In this document: positions 36,253 through 45,340 of the stretch, piece by piece
Numbering within the stretch: the stretch's first letter is position 1
How the letters are laid out: every line of letters starts with the position of its first letter
Source: Amycolatopsis benzoatilytica AK 16/65
GTDB lineage: Bacteria; Actinomycetota; Actinomycetes; Mycobacteriales; Pseudonocardiaceae
Assembly: GCF_000383915.1 (NCBI RefSeq)
Contig: NZ_KB912942.1
Coordinates: 4,337,795-4,401,794 of the forward strand
DNA: 64,000 bases
Direction: 5' to 3'
Position numbers and translations under genes: made by a program
Notes under the pieces: model-generated
Database searches by the model: none
What the model was told of the DNA's origin: nothing
Seen by the model: the letters and a program-made list of their open reading frames with translations, nothing else

Positions 36253-36729
36253 TCAGGCCCCTTCCACCGACCCCGGCGGCAGGAAATCGACGTCGTGCAG
36301 TGCCGACAGCCGGACCACCTCGGCCGGGTCCTCCAGGTTGTGCAGCTTGTCGAACAGCGCGGCGAGCTTCCCGGCGGGGCTCACCCAGAACAGCGCCCGG
36401 GTCAGGTCCTCGCTGCGGTTGTAATAGGCGTGCGGGAGGCCCTTCGGCATCCGCACGGTGTCGCCGGGACCGGCGGTTTCCCACTGGCCGTCGAGGTAGA
36501 CGGTGAACACGCCCTCCAGGATGTAGATGTGCTCGTCCTGCGTCGGATGGACGTGCGGCGGCACGCCGGTGCCGGGCGGGTCGAGAGTCTCGAACGCGAA
36601 GCTCGACTCACTGGCCGCCTTCATCGAGTACGTGTGTCCGAGCACGTTCCACACCTTGTTCCGCATGCCCTCTCGGGCCGGCGTGATCCCCTTCGGCAGG
36701 GGACCGAGCACGATTTCCTCGCCGGTCAT
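36253..36729 (-). CDS. cupin domain protein
   Basis: 158 residues. The metal motif is PHVHPTQDEHIYILEG (His, His, Glu) and the second motif MPKGLPHAYYN (His). Single-domain cupin of unknown activity; relatives include quercetin dioxygenase-like proteins. ATG 36729 has AGGAGG 4 bases upstream; GTG 36732 is too close to it. It ends 4 bases from the convergent monooxygenase gene. Confidence 0.85.
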   Translation of the reverse strand: MTGEEIVLGPLPKGITPAREGMRNKVWNVLGHTYSMKAASESSFAFETLDPPGTGVPPHVHPTQDEHIYILEGVFTVYLDGQWETAGPGDTVRMPKGLPHAYYNRSEDLTRALFWVSPAGKLAALFDKLHNLEDPAEVVRLSALHDVDFLPPGSVEGA

Positions 36730-36816
36730 CACACCTCCTGGCCTCGTGTCGTCCTCCGCCGAGGACTCTGCGCCATCCCGCCGCCGGTGTACAGCCGCCA
36801 GTCCGGCGCATCTCGG

Positions 36817-37746
36817 TCAGCCGCCGGCCGGAACGAGGAAAACCCACACCGGCCCGCTGGCGAGCGGCAGGGCCTGACCGGTGCTCGTGGCGAAGGCGGT
36901 CGGCGCGGCGAGTGCCGGGCGGGACCAGGTCGCCGGGTACGACCGGCCGTCGCGGAACACTACCGCCGAGCCGGCGCCCACCGTGTGCGCGACGGGCGCG
37001 CGGGCGCCGGTCGCGTCCTCGGCGAACGGTTCGTAGGTGATGCCGACTTTTTGCTCGATCACGGTGGCGGCGCGCAGCTGGCCGGCCTCGGTGGAGAGGA
37101 ACGGGGTGCCGTCCATCGAGATCAGCCAGGAGCCGCTGGACCAGCTGAGCGCATAAGACGCGCTGGAGTAGCCGATGGTCGTGCCGGTGCTCGGCTCTCC
37201 TCCGGCCGGCGCGGGGCCGAACGCCAGCACGGCCGGCGGGGCCGGTCCGCGGCCGGCCGGCAGGCTGGCGGTGCGCACGTACAGATTGTGCGGGGCCGGG
37301 TGCCCCGGCTGCCGGAAGTAAGCGCCGGGCACATCCGATTGGGCTGCGTTGACCAGCGACGCGCCGCGCAGCGCGGGCAAAATCTGCGGTGCCGCACCGG
37401 AGTAGGCGAAGGCCAGCCGGCCGTACTGGGCGAGCACGGCGATGTCGGTCTCCCGGGCGCTGCGCACCGGCCCGACCACGTCCGGGATCTTCGCCGAGAA
37501 CACCGCGATGATCCGGGTCAGGCCGCCCTCCACCGGCGCGACGTAGACGACGTCCGCACTGCCCAGCCCGGTCGCCGGCCGGGCCGCGGCCACGTTGTCG
37601 ATCTTCACCGCGAGCACCTGGGCTTGCCCTGCGGGTGGGCTGGCCGGGCTGGCCGGGCTCTCGCCGGGGGAAGGGTTCGAACCGCGGCAACCCGCCGCCA
37701 GGAGGGCCGCCGCGAGCAGCGCCGGGCCGATCCGCCGGAGACGCAT
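36817..37746 (-). CDS. DUF3048 family lipoprotein
   Basis: 309 residues. A lipoprotein signal peptide (LLAAALLAAGC, lipid-modified Cys about residue 20) precedes a linker rich in Pro and Ser and a DUF3048 domain, which begins VLAVKIDNVAAARPATGLGSADVVY and contains GPVRSARETD. Family members such as YerB of Bacillus are extracellular lipoproteins of unknown function. The frame is open further upstream through a 55-bp repeat, so the ATG at 37746, just before the signal sequence, is preferred. Confidence 0.85.
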   Translation of the reverse strand: MRLRRIGPALLAAALLAAGCRGSNPSPGESPASPASPPAGQAQVLAVKIDNVAAARPATGLGSADVVYVAPVEGGLTRIIAVFSAKIPDVVGPVRSARETDIAVLAQYGRLAFAYSGAAPQILPALRGASLVNAAQSDVPGAYFRQPGHPAPHNLYVRTASLPAGRGPAPPAVLAFGPAPAGGEPSTGTTIGYSSASYALSWSSGSWLISMDGTPFLSTEAGQLRAATVIEQKVGITYEPFAEDATGARAPVAHTVGAGSAVVFRDGRSYPATWSRPALAAPTAFATSTGQALPLASGPVWVFLVPAGG

Positions 37747-37887
37747 GTCGACCACCACCACTGTGCGCTGGCGTTCCCGGCAGTTTATCGCGCGGCGCAC
37801 CGGAAAAGCGAGGGCCGGGCAGCCGAGGCACGGTGCTTCCGCTGGTCTGGACGGCAGGACCGGTCCGGCGGTGCTCCCGGTCTCGAA

Positions 37888-37942
37888 GTCCGTGAAGGGC
37901 CCGTTGCCGGAATCTGATTCCGGCAACGGGCCCTTCACGGAC
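37888..37942. repeat. 55-bp palindromic intergenic repeat, copy 3
   Basis: A perfect inverted repeat, beginning GTCCGTGAAGGGCCCGTT and ending CCCTTCACGGAC around AATCTGATT. The inner stem (GTTGCCGGA against TCCGGCAAC) differs from copies 1 and 5 at several places, with matching changes on the other arm. It lies between the convergent-facing starts and ends of the lipoprotein and the regulator. Confidence 0.85.
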
Positions 37943-37962
37943 AATCGGGAGGGAGCCGTCGC

Positions 37963-38943
37963 TCAGGCCCCGACGCCGGGCCGGTTCGCGTTCCGGCCGA
38001 AGGCCGCCCGGTAGTCGCGCGGCCGGTGCCCGGCGAGCCGGGCGAACACAGCACCGAACGTTCCGGGATCCAGGTAGCCGACCTCGGCCGCGATGCTCGC
38101 GATCGTCCGATCGGTGGTTTCCAGCAGGTGCTTCGCCTTGCGCACTCGCGCCGCCTGCAGGTATTCCAGCGGAGTCTGGCCGGACTGCTCGCGGAACCGC
38201 CGCAGCAGCGTCCGGGTGCTGACGTGGAACGCCGCCGACAGCTGCCCCAGGTCGTAGCGTTCGCCCATGGTCCGGTCCAGGCGGCGCTTCACGCTCTGGG
38301 CGAAGTCCGATCCGGCGGCGGGCAGCAATGCCGCGTCGACGTACGGGGTTTGACTCGGCCGCGCGTCGTCGACGAGCGCGACACGGGCGGTGGCGCGGGC
38401 GACCCGGCTGCCGCTGTGTTCCCGGATGAGGTCGAGCGCGAAGTCGTACATCGCGCTGAACGCGCCGGTCGTGGTGATTCCGCGGTCGGTCGCGACCAGC
38501 TTCTCCGGCCGGACGGTCGTACCGGGACACCGGCGCGCCAGCTTGCCGGCGAACAGCCACGCGGTCGTCGACTCCCTCCCGTCCAGGAGCCCGGCCTCAG
38601 CGAGCAGGAACGCGCCGACGCAGATCGACACCACCGCGCTGCCCGATCGCGCGGCCGCCGAGATGGCCTCGATCTCCGGCCGGAGCCCGGCGAGCTCCGC
38701 GTCGAGATCCAGTCCGGGGCGCAGCTCGAAACCCGGCACCACCAGCACGTCCACCGGCCGGACCGGGGCGACGGCGATCGGCACGCCGCCCGAGCCGGTC
38801 ACCCGCCGCCTCGGCGACAGGACCGACACGTCGTAGCAGGACTCGCCGGCGAGATGCCCGGCCATCGTGAGGAGATCGGGGACGCCGTAGACCTCCGACG
38901 CGAAACAGCCCGGATAGGCGAGCACCCCGACGCGAAGAGCCAT
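37963..38943 (-). CDS. GlxA family transcriptional regulator (DJ-1/PfpI + AraC HTH)
   Basis: 326 residues. Residues 1-~180 are a DJ-1/PfpI-like domain (VGVLAYPGCFASEVYGVPDLL, and VSICVGAFLLAEAG with the elbow Cys). Residues ~215-320 are an AraC HTH pair (LSAAFHVSTRTLLRRF, then IASIAAEVGYLDPGTFGAVF). Such regulators sense small molecules or redox signals and usually activate adjacent genes. The divergent neighbour is the dienelactone hydrolase 74 bases away, the likely target. Confidence 0.9.
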   Translation of the reverse strand: MALRVGVLAYPGCFASEVYGVPDLLTMAGHLAGESCYDVSVLSPRRRVTGSGGVPIAVAPVRPVDVLVVPGFELRPGLDLDAELAGLRPEIEAISAAARSGSAVVSICVGAFLLAEAGLLDGRESTTAWLFAGKLARRCPGTTVRPEKLVATDRGITTTGAFSAMYDFALDLIREHSGSRVARATARVALVDDARPSQTPYVDAALLPAAGSDFAQSVKRRLDRTMGERYDLGQLSAAFHVSTRTLLRRFREQSGQTPLEYLQAARVRKAKHLLETTDRTIASIAAEVGYLDPGTFGAVFARLAGHRPRDYRAAFGRNANRPGVGA

Positions 38944-39016
38944 GCTGGCGAGATTACCTGGATATCTGGCGATCTCGCCGCTGGCCGCCGGCCGCTCCCG
39001 CGGCGACGATGCGGGC

Positions 39017-39850
39017 ATGGCGATCACCGAGCCGCAGCCTGGCGGCGTCCTCGCGGACTTCTCGAAGCGACTGGTCGAGGTCGACGGAGTCGGCAAAACC
39101 GTGTACACCGGCGGTTCCGGACCGGCCGTCGTGCTGATGCCGGAGATGCCCGGCATCAGTCCCGACGTCGTCCGCTTCGCGCGGTGGATCCGCGACGCGG
39201 GATTCACCGTCTACCTGCCGTCGCTCTTCGGCGTGGACGGGGCGTTCCCGACCGTGGCCGACGGGGAGCAGGTCGTCCGCCGCGCCTGCGTCAGCGCCGA
39301 GTTCCGGGCCTTCGCGGGCAGCGGCACCAGCCCGGTTGTCTCGTGGCTGCGCGGGCTGGCCAGGACGGCGCTGCGCGAATGCGGCGGGCCGGGCGTCGGC
39401 GCGATCGGGCTTTGTTTCACCGGCAACTTCGCCCTGTCGATGGCGCTCGAACCAGCGGTCCTCGCGCCCGTCGTGAACCACCCGTCGCTGCCGCTGGACG
39501 ATCCCGGCGGCCTGGAGATCAGCGACGAGGACGCCGCCGCGGTCCGGGAGCGGATCGACCGCGACGGGCTGAAAGTGCTCAGCTATCGCTTCGACAACGA
39601 CCGCTGGTGCACCGGTCAGCGTTTCGCCGCCTACCAAGCCCTCCTCGGCGACGCGTTCGACGGGCGCGTCCTCCCCGGTGAGAGCGCCAACCCCGAACCG
39701 CCGCCGTTCTTCCGCGACGTCGTCGGCACGCCGCACAGCGTCGTCACCGCGCACCTCGTGGACCGCGAAGGCCACCCCACTCTGCGCGCGCGGGACGAGA
39801 TCCTCGCTTTCCTCGCTGAAAGACTCTCTCCCCCAACCACAACCGGCTGA
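39017..39850 (+). CDS. dienelactone hydrolase family protein
   Basis: 277 residues, alpha/beta hydrolase of the DLH family. The nucleophile elbow is GLCFTGN with Cys as nucleophile, as in dienelactone hydrolase; the later Asp/His are less clear, with His in REGHPTL as the best candidate. ATG 39017 is chosen; the frame runs further up but overlaps the regulator's promoter region. It is divergent from the GlxA-type regulator, which probably controls it. The substrate could be a lactone or ester. Confidence 0.85.
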   Translation: MAITEPQPGGVLADFSKRLVEVDGVGKTVYTGGSGPAVVLMPEMPGISPDVVRFARWIRDAGFTVYLPSLFGVDGAFPTVADGEQVVRRACVSAEFRAFAGSGTSPVVSWLRGLARTALRECGGPGVGAIGLCFTGNFALSMALEPAVLAPVVNHPSLPLDDPGGLEISDEDAAAVRERIDRDGLKVLSYRFDNDRWCTGQRFAAYQALLGDAFDGRVLPGESANPEPPPFFRDVVGTPHSVVTAHLVDREGHPTLRARDEILAFLAERLSPPTTTG

Positions 39851-39938
39851 CGGGCCCGGTGCCGCGCCTCGACAGAGCCGTCTTCCGGGAGTTAACTGAC
39901 CCGGTTGCCAGACTGCGGGCAAAGAGGACAGTGGTGCG

Positions 39939-41546
39939 ATGTCGGAGCCAGTCGATTTCGAGGCGGTCTTCCTGGCCGGGCCGTCGGCCACCGCGGTGCT
40001 GTCTCGCGAATTCGTCATCCTCGCGGTCAACCACGCCTACGAAGCCGTGTCCGGCCATTCCCGGGAGGACCTGATCGGACGGAACGTTTTCCAGGCGTTC
40101 CCGGACGATCCGCGGGATCCGGGTGGCGCCCGGGCGTTGCGCGCTTCCCTTGATCGGGTGCTGGCCACCCGGCAGCGGCACGCCATGGCACTGCAGCGGT
40201 ACGACGTCGCGGTCCCGGACCGCCCGGGGGTGGTGGAGCAGCGCTACTGGAGTCCGGTCAACGCGCCGGTGCTCGACGCCGACGGCTCGGTCCGGTTCGT
40301 CGTGCACCGGGTCGAGGAGGTGACGGATTTCCTGCACGAGCTGTCGGCGACCGCTCCCGAAGCGGCGACCGGGGAAGTGCAGGCGATGCAGGCCGAGGTC
40401 TTCGCACGAAGCCGTGAACTGCAGCAAGCCAACCAGCAGTTGTCCGCCGCGGCGGACATCACCACCGCATTGCTGGCGGACATCCCGCCAGCCGAGGTCC
40501 TGGAACTGATCGCGTCACGGGCACGCGAGATCGCGCAGGTCGACCAGGCGCTCCTGCTGGCCCCCGACGACGACGGCGAGCAACTGATCGTCGCGGCCGC
40601 GGCGGGGGCGAAGTCGCAGGCGTACCGGGCCGTGCGGCTGCCGCTGGACGAAAGCACCGCCGCGCGTTCGCTGGCCGTACGGGTCTACCGGACCGGCCGG
40701 TCCGCGGTCGACGAGAACGCCGCGCAGGCAGGCCGCGAGGCCGGGCTGAGCCCGGACGTCGCGGTCGGCTCCGCGCTCGGCGTGCCGCTGGGATCGCCCG
40801 GTGCCGTGCGCGGCGTCCTCTCCGTGGTGAACGAACCCGGGCATCCGGTCGTCGCCGGACGGGTGGTGCGGTCACTGGAGCTGTTCGCCGCGCAGGCAGC
40901 CATCGCGCTGGAGCTGGCCGAGCGGAAGTCGGACGCGGAGCGATTGTCCTTGCTCGACGACCGGGAGCGGATCGCCCAGGAGCTCAACACGTCGGTCGTC
41001 GCGCGGCTGTCGGGCATCGGCCTGGATCTCTCCGCGGCGCTGAGAATCATCCAGCGCCCCGATGCCGCGCACCGCGTCCGGGACGCGGTGCGCACACTGG
41101 ACGACGTCATCCGGCGGCTGAATTCCGCCGTCTTCGCCTCCCGGCCCGAGCACGGCCGGGAACAACGCCTGCACCGGCGCATCTACGACCTGGTCGACGC
41201 CGCCGCCGCGAGCCTCGGAGTCGCGACCACGACCCGGGTGGACAGCCGGCTCGACACCGCGCTCGACAGGCCTGCCGCCGGAGCGCTGATCGAAGTGCTC
41301 GACACGGCGTTGTCCGAAGTCGCCCACCGCCCGACCGCCCGCCACGTCCTCGTGATCGCCGAACTGCACACCGCGCCGACCCGCGTCTACGTGCGGGTCG
41401 AAGACGACGGAACCCCCGCGGCGCCTGCCGTCCACAGCACCCGATCGGGCGGAGACTTCGCGACCGCCGCCCGCGCGGGCGGCGGCACGACGGTCACCTG
41501 GCAACTGCCGATCGAGAAAACGGACCTCGCGGGCTTCGCCGGCTGA
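39939..41546 (+). CDS. PAS-GAF sensor with degenerate histidine kinase region
   Basis: 535 residues. A PAS domain spans ~5-130 (FLAGPSATAVLSREFVILAVNHAYE), a coiled linker follows, and a GAF domain spans ~175-325 (ADITTALLADIP, then LGVPLGSPGAVRGVLSVVNEPG). The next helix reads DRERIAQELNTSVVARLSGIGL. In DosS/DevS-type kinases this is ...ERIARDLHD..., with the His as phosphoacceptor; here that position is Asn350. The ATPase region is also eroded: the G-boxes expected after VRVEDDGTP are weak. It is therefore probably a sensor or scaffold without autophosphorylation. No response regulator is adjacent; a hemerythrin gene follows. Confidence 0.75.
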   Translation: MSEPVDFEAVFLAGPSATAVLSREFVILAVNHAYEAVSGHSREDLIGRNVFQAFPDDPRDPGGARALRASLDRVLATRQRHAMALQRYDVAVPDRPGVVEQRYWSPVNAPVLDADGSVRFVVHRVEEVTDFLHELSATAPEAATGEVQAMQAEVFARSRELQQANQQLSAAADITTALLADIPPAEVLELIASRAREIAQVDQALLLAPDDDGEQLIVAAAAGAKSQAYRAVRLPLDESTAARSLAVRVYRTGRSAVDENAAQAGREAGLSPDVAVGSALGVPLGSPGAVRGVLSVVNEPGHPVVAGRVVRSLELFAAQAAIALELAERKSDAERLSLLDDRERIAQELNTSVVARLSGIGLDLSAALRIIQRPDAAHRVRDAVRTLDDVIRRLNSAVFASRPEHGREQRLHRRIYDLVDAAAASLGVATTTRVDSRLDTALDRPAAGALIEVLDTALSEVAHRPTARHVLVIAELHTAPTRVYVRVEDDGTPAAPAVHSTRSGGDFATAARAGGGTTVTWQLPIEKTDLAGFAG

Positions 41547-41857
41547 CCAGCGGGGCCACCGATCCGGGTCGGGCGCCGCGGCGGTGAAGTCGGCTAGCTC
41601 GGCGGTCGGCGGCGCGGACTCCCCCGCCGCGGCGCCGACGGCCTTCCGCTGCGAACCGCTGTCGGCTGCCTCCAACGAGGCCGGGCCGTTTTCCGCTGTC
41701 GCCGTCCGTTCTCCCCCTTTGAAGTCCGAAGTAGACAGTGAGGACCTTCGTCCTCGAGCGGAGGGAGTTCGGCTCTGCTCCCGGCACCGCCCGCGGACGG
41801 ACGCTGGACCGGTGCCCGCCGGCCGGCGGGCGACCGCACGAGACGAATGAGGCATTG
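41547..41857. other. intergenic stretch without a supported gene
   Basis: No gene or clear regulatory element is visible. Short frames on both strands have no family signature. Confidence 0.35.
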
Positions 41858-41938
41858 GTGACTTCGACACTGGACCGCTCGACCACCGAGCCGCGGCGAA
41901 CGCTCACCCTGAGCCGGGCGGCTGAGTCCGGTGTGTGA
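41858..41938 (+). CDS. possible 26-residue leader peptide before hemerythrin
   Basis: A GTG with GAATGAGG upstream opens a 26-codon frame rich in Thr, Arg and Ser that ends over the hemerythrin GTG (overlap 41931-41938). Such an arrangement could couple translation of the two. There is no homology support, and the frame may be chance. Confidence 0.25.
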   Translation: MTSTLDRSTTEPRRTLTLSRAAESGV

Positions 41939-42404
41939 ATACTGCGGATGCCAGGCGCTGGCCGCGGTCGAGGAGCTGACCCGCGAACACGACGAAGCCG
42001 TCGCGCTGATCAGCCGCGTCCGCGGCGCGCACGCCCGCGGCGACGGCGCGGAAATGGCCGTTCTGGCCAACCGGATCGCCCAGCTGCTCCGCCCGCACAC
42101 GACAGTCGAGGAAGAGGGCCTCTTCCCGGCATTGGCAGACGAGTTCCCGGACCACATCGCAGATCTGGCCACGCAGCACCGGCACATCGAGAGCGTTCTC
42201 GGCGAGGCCGCGCACGGAACCCCTGCCGACCCGGAGTGGCCCGCGCGTCTGATGGCCGCGCTGCACCTGTTGCGCGAGCACATCCTCGCCGAGCAGGACG
42301 GCGTCTTCCCCGCCGCGCTGAGCCGTCTCGAACCGGCGCAGTGGGAAGCCGTCGAGCGCGTGCGCCAGCGAGCCGGCACCGGGTTGTCCGAACAAGTCCG
42401 CTGA
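41931..42404 (+). CDS. hemerythrin domain protein
   Basis: 157 residues. The diiron ligands are visible as HDEA near residue 22, HTTVEEE near 60, QHRH near 85, and REHILAEQDG near 118. The N-terminus carries CEYCGCQ, an extra Cys group typical of actinobacterial hemerythrin-like proteins. The fold binds oxygen or NO or stores iron. It follows the PAS-GAF sensor, suggesting a shared role in sensing gases or redox state (inference). The GTG start has no strong RBS of its own. Confidence 0.88.
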   Translation: MCEYCGCQALAAVEELTREHDEAVALISRVRGAHARGDGAEMAVLANRIAQLLRPHTTVEEEGLFPALADEFPDHIADLATQHRHIESVLGEAAHGTPADPEWPARLMAALHLLREHILAEQDGVFPAALSRLEPAQWEAVERVRQRAGTGLSEQVR

Positions 42405-42429
42405 CTGCCCCGGCCGCCGCGCCCGAGAG

Positions 42430-42888
42430 TCAGGAACTCCGGTCCATCGAACCCCAATCGGCTGTCTCTCGCCGAACCAGCCGACGAGCCTCCAGCATCA
42501 CCTCGTCAGCGATCCAGGCCAGCGGCTGAGCGTCGACCACGAGCGGCTCGTTGTCCGGGCCGCGCGCGATTTCGCGGCCCCGCAGCAGCCAAGCGCGCAC
42601 TCCGGGGCCGCCGCGTTCGCGCAGGTGCTCGTAGTCGTGCAGCCGCCGCGCCAGCCACAGGCGCAGCGGCCGGTCGCGCCACCACGGCTGCCGGGCGAGC
42701 GAGTTCGCCGACAGTCCGGGCAGCGCGATCCCGGTGAGCCCGTCCCGGCTTTGCTCGCCGGAGCGCAAGTCCACGCCCGGGCCGCGCGACCACCGCACGT
42801 ACAAATCCTGCTCGCCTGCCCGCCGGAACGCGGAAACCAGCCCGTCGAGGCAGCCGAGGACGGGCAACGAGCTGTCCGGGTTCGCCAT
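42430..42888 (-). CDS. DUF6098-like hypothetical protein
   Basis: 152 residues. It contains YVRWSRGPGVDLRSGEQSRDG and WWRDRPLRLWLARRLHDYEHL, the pattern of an actinobacterial family (I believe DUF6098) of unknown function. Soluble, no signal peptide. ATG 42888 is chosen; an in-frame start upstream lacks an RBS. Confidence 0.6.
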   Translation of the reverse strand: MANPDSSLPVLGCLDGLVSAFRRAGEQDLYVRWSRGPGVDLRSGEQSRDGLTGIALPGLSANSLARQPWWRDRPLRLWLARRLHDYEHLRERGGPGVRAWLLRGREIARGPDNEPLVVDAQPLAWIADEVMLEARRLVRRETADWGSMDRSS

Positions 42889-42958
42889 GCTCGCCGGATT
42901 ACCCTGGTGCGCCGCGAACAATCGGCGGGAAGCAGAACTCGTTGCCGGCCGGGTCGCT

Positions 42959-44425
42959 TCAGCGGCCCACGACCCGGACGGTGCGCAGCAGCGGATCCAC
43001 TGGGTCGGGCAGGAACATGCCCGCGGCGACCCCGCTGCGCAGATAGTCCAGAACCGGCTGGGTCAGCACCTCCCCCGGCAGCACCGCCGGCACGCCCGGC
43101 GGGTACGGGCTGATCGTTTCGGCTGCGATCCGGCCCGCCGCGGCCGTCGCCGGAATCTGTTCGGCGGGGCCGAAGAACGCGTCGCGCGGCAGCATCGCCT
43201 GCTCTGGTTCGAGGTCCTCGGGCGCGGGCAGTTCGACCGCGGGGCAGCGGGGCAGCTCGTCGGCGTGCTCGCACAGCGCACGCAGCGCGTCGACCAGCCG
43301 GGCGGCGGTGCCCTCGTCGTCGCCGACGGTCAGTTGCGCGGCGATCCGGCGATGATCCGACAGCCCCACGTCAACGCGGTGGTGTTCGCGCAGCCAGTGG
43401 TTTGCCGTGTAGCCGGAACACCCCAGCCCGGACACGTCGATCAGCAGTTTCAGCGGATCCCGGTCGTCCGCCCGTCCCGGGCCGACCAGATCGGTCTCGC
43501 CCAGCACCTGAATGCCCGCGAGCGCGGCCAGGCGTTCGCGCGTCGACTCGGCGAGGCGGAGCACGTCGTCGAGCAAGCTGTCGCCGTGCTCGACCATCTG
43601 CCGGCGCCAGCCGTCCAGCCCGGCGTAGATCAGCGACGACGGGCTGGTCGTGTCGAGCAGGTCGGCGCGCATCGCGAGCACGTCGGCGTCCACCAGATCG
43701 CCGCGCAGGTGATACACCGAGCCCTGCTCCAGGCCGGCCCCCATCTTGTGCACGCTCGTCACGCACAGATCGGCGCCCGCGTCCATCGCCCAGGCCGGCA
43801 GCTCCGGATGGAACGGGAAGTGCGCACCCCATGCTTCGTCGACGATCAGCGGCACGCCTTGGTCGTGGCAACGCCGCGCGACGCCCCGGATGTCCGCGCA
43901 GGAACCGTAATCGGTCGGCGTGATCAGCAGCATCCCTTGCGCGTCCGGATGTTTCGCCAGTGCCGCGGCGGCTTCCGCGGCGCCCGGAGGATGGGCGAAG
44001 GCGCGGTCCCGGTCCCAGCGCGGCGGCACCCACACCGGGCGGATGCCGCTCAGGATGAGCCCGGCCACCACCGACTTGTGCGCATTGCGCGAGAGCAGCA
44101 GTTCTTCGCCGGGGCCGGCGACGGAAAGCATCGCCGATTTGACCGAAAGCGAACTGCCGCACGTCGAGAAGAACGCGCGGTCCGCGTGCACCGCGTCCGC
44201 CATCAGATCTTCGGCCGAGGAGAGGACGCCCCGGTTGAGCGCCCGGTCGTCCAGGCCGTTCATCAGGATGATGTCCGAGGCGAACACGTCGGATCCGACG
44301 ACCTGCACCAGCCGAGGGTCGGCGCCTCGGCCTTGTTTGTGCCCGGGCGGCAGGAACGGCAGGTGGCCGTCCGCGCGGAACCGCTGGATCGCCTCGAGTA
44401 CCGGAGCACGGGAATGATCAGCCAC
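42959..44425 (-). CDS. Orn/Lys/Arg decarboxylase family PLP enzyme
   Basis: 488 residues, fold-type I PLP enzyme. The N-terminal PFLPPGHKQGRG is the family signature, the Schiff-base Lys lies in SVHKMG, and DEAWGAHF carries the PLP-binding Asp and His. The C-terminal domain has the typical SPYPPGVPAVLPGE. The length fits the short, wingless bacterial group (SpeA-like lysine or arginine decarboxylase of Bacillus). The amino acid substrate cannot be chosen from sequence. It begins with GTG and is divergent from the small membrane protein genes. Confidence 0.88.
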   Translation of the reverse strand: MADHSRAPVLEAIQRFRADGHLPFLPPGHKQGRGADPRLVQVVGSDVFASDIILMNGLDDRALNRGVLSSAEDLMADAVHADRAFFSTCGSSLSVKSAMLSVAGPGEELLLSRNAHKSVVAGLILSGIRPVWVPPRWDRDRAFAHPPGAAEAAAALAKHPDAQGMLLITPTDYGSCADIRGVARRCHDQGVPLIVDEAWGAHFPFHPELPAWAMDAGADLCVTSVHKMGAGLEQGSVYHLRGDLVDADVLAMRADLLDTTSPSSLIYAGLDGWRRQMVEHGDSLLDDVLRLAESTRERLAALAGIQVLGETDLVGPGRADDRDPLKLLIDVSGLGCSGYTANHWLREHHRVDVGLSDHRRIAAQLTVGDDEGTAARLVDALRALCEHADELPRCPAVELPAPEDLEPEQAMLPRDAFFGPAEQIPATAAAGRIAAETISPYPPGVPAVLPGEVLTQPVLDYLRSGVAAGMFLPDPVDPLLRTVRVVGR

Positions 44426-44550
44426 GGCCTCCGGTTTTCCCGCGGCGGCGCGGCCTCAAACCATCCGCCCCCGTTTGTGCGCCCCGAACAGCGAGGCGTT
44501 TACCGGACTCGCGACCGGGTATGCGGAGTGCCAGTACAAGGAGGCCAGCA

Positions 44551-44838
44551 ATGCCGTCGCGCCCGCAGAGCACTGCAGCACCATCGAAGCGCGACTCGGG
44601 AAAGCCCGAGCCGCGCGGAAAACCGGACTCCCCAGCGCCGCCGCCGGATGCCGGAGAAGCGCAGACCCCGGCGGCGCTGGCGGGTACGAAACGCGTGCTG
44701 TGGTGGGGCGGGCTGGCGGCACTGGCCACGGTCGGGATCCTCGAATGGCCCGTCGCCGCCGCGGTGGGCGCGGGCAGTTATGTCGCCGAAAAGCTGGCCG
44801 CCGCTGACGCGCGCGCCGACCGGGCAGCTGAGAACTAG
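44551..44838 (+). CDS. small membrane protein A upstream of the P-type ATPase
   Basis: 95 residues. A polar, Pro-rich N-terminus (about 45 residues) precedes one hydrophobic segment (VLWWGGLAALATVGILEWPVAAAVGAG) and a charged end. AAGGAGG lies well spaced before the ATG. The LEWPV motif recurs in the next gene. It is 12 bases before small protein B and in line with the ATPase, so it is probably an accessory subunit. Confidence 0.7.
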   Translation: MPSRPQSTAAPSKRDSGKPEPRGKPDSPAPPPDAGEAQTPAALAGTKRVLWWGGLAALATVGILEWPVAAAVGAGSYVAEKLAAADARADRAAEN

Positions 44839-44850
44839 CCGGAGGAAACC

Positions 44851-45126
44851 ATGTCTGCCAACACTCGCCGGCCCGCGCATCGGGGACAAGGCGCCGCGGC
44901 CCGAGCCACCGGCAAGAACTCGGTCCGAGTGGCGTTGCCTCTGGTCGGGACGATTTCCCTGCCGCCGCCTCAGCAGCTTGCCTACCTTGGCGGTATCGCC
45001 GCGCTGACCGCGCTGCAGGTGCTCGAGTGGCCGGTCAGCATGACGCTGGCGGCCGGTCACCTAGTGGCGACCGCAAGCAACAACAAAGTGGTGCAGGACT
45101 TCGGCGAAGCGCTCGAGGACGCTTGA
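44851..45126 (+). CDS. small membrane protein B upstream of the P-type ATPase
   Basis: 91 residues. Like protein A it has a basic polar N-terminus and then a hydrophobic stretch (LAYLGGIAALTALQVLEWPVSMTLAAGHLVA). The shared LxxLEWPV core shows that A and B are homologous. GGAGGAAACC precedes the ATG. Such pairs are seen with CtpI-type ATPases in actinobacteria (from memory), and their function is unknown. Confidence 0.7.
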   Translation: MSANTRRPAHRGQGAAARATGKNSVRVALPLVGTISLPPPQQLAYLGGIAALTALQVLEWPVSMTLAAGHLVATASNNKVVQDFGEALEDA

Positions 45127-45340
45127 CGCCCCGGTCGCATCAGCGAGGTCGCGGCAAGCAACAGCATCCGGTCGAGTCCGCTCGCACCGCAGGCACCGGC
45201 CGCCGCGCTCAGCACCGGCTCGGCATACCGCTGCAGCAGGCTCAGCAGCGGCCGGAGGTCCACTTGGTACTCGCGGCGCTTTTCCACGCCTTCAGCGTCC
45301 GGCCGATGCCAGCGAGGGTCAAGGAAACCGTGAATGAACG

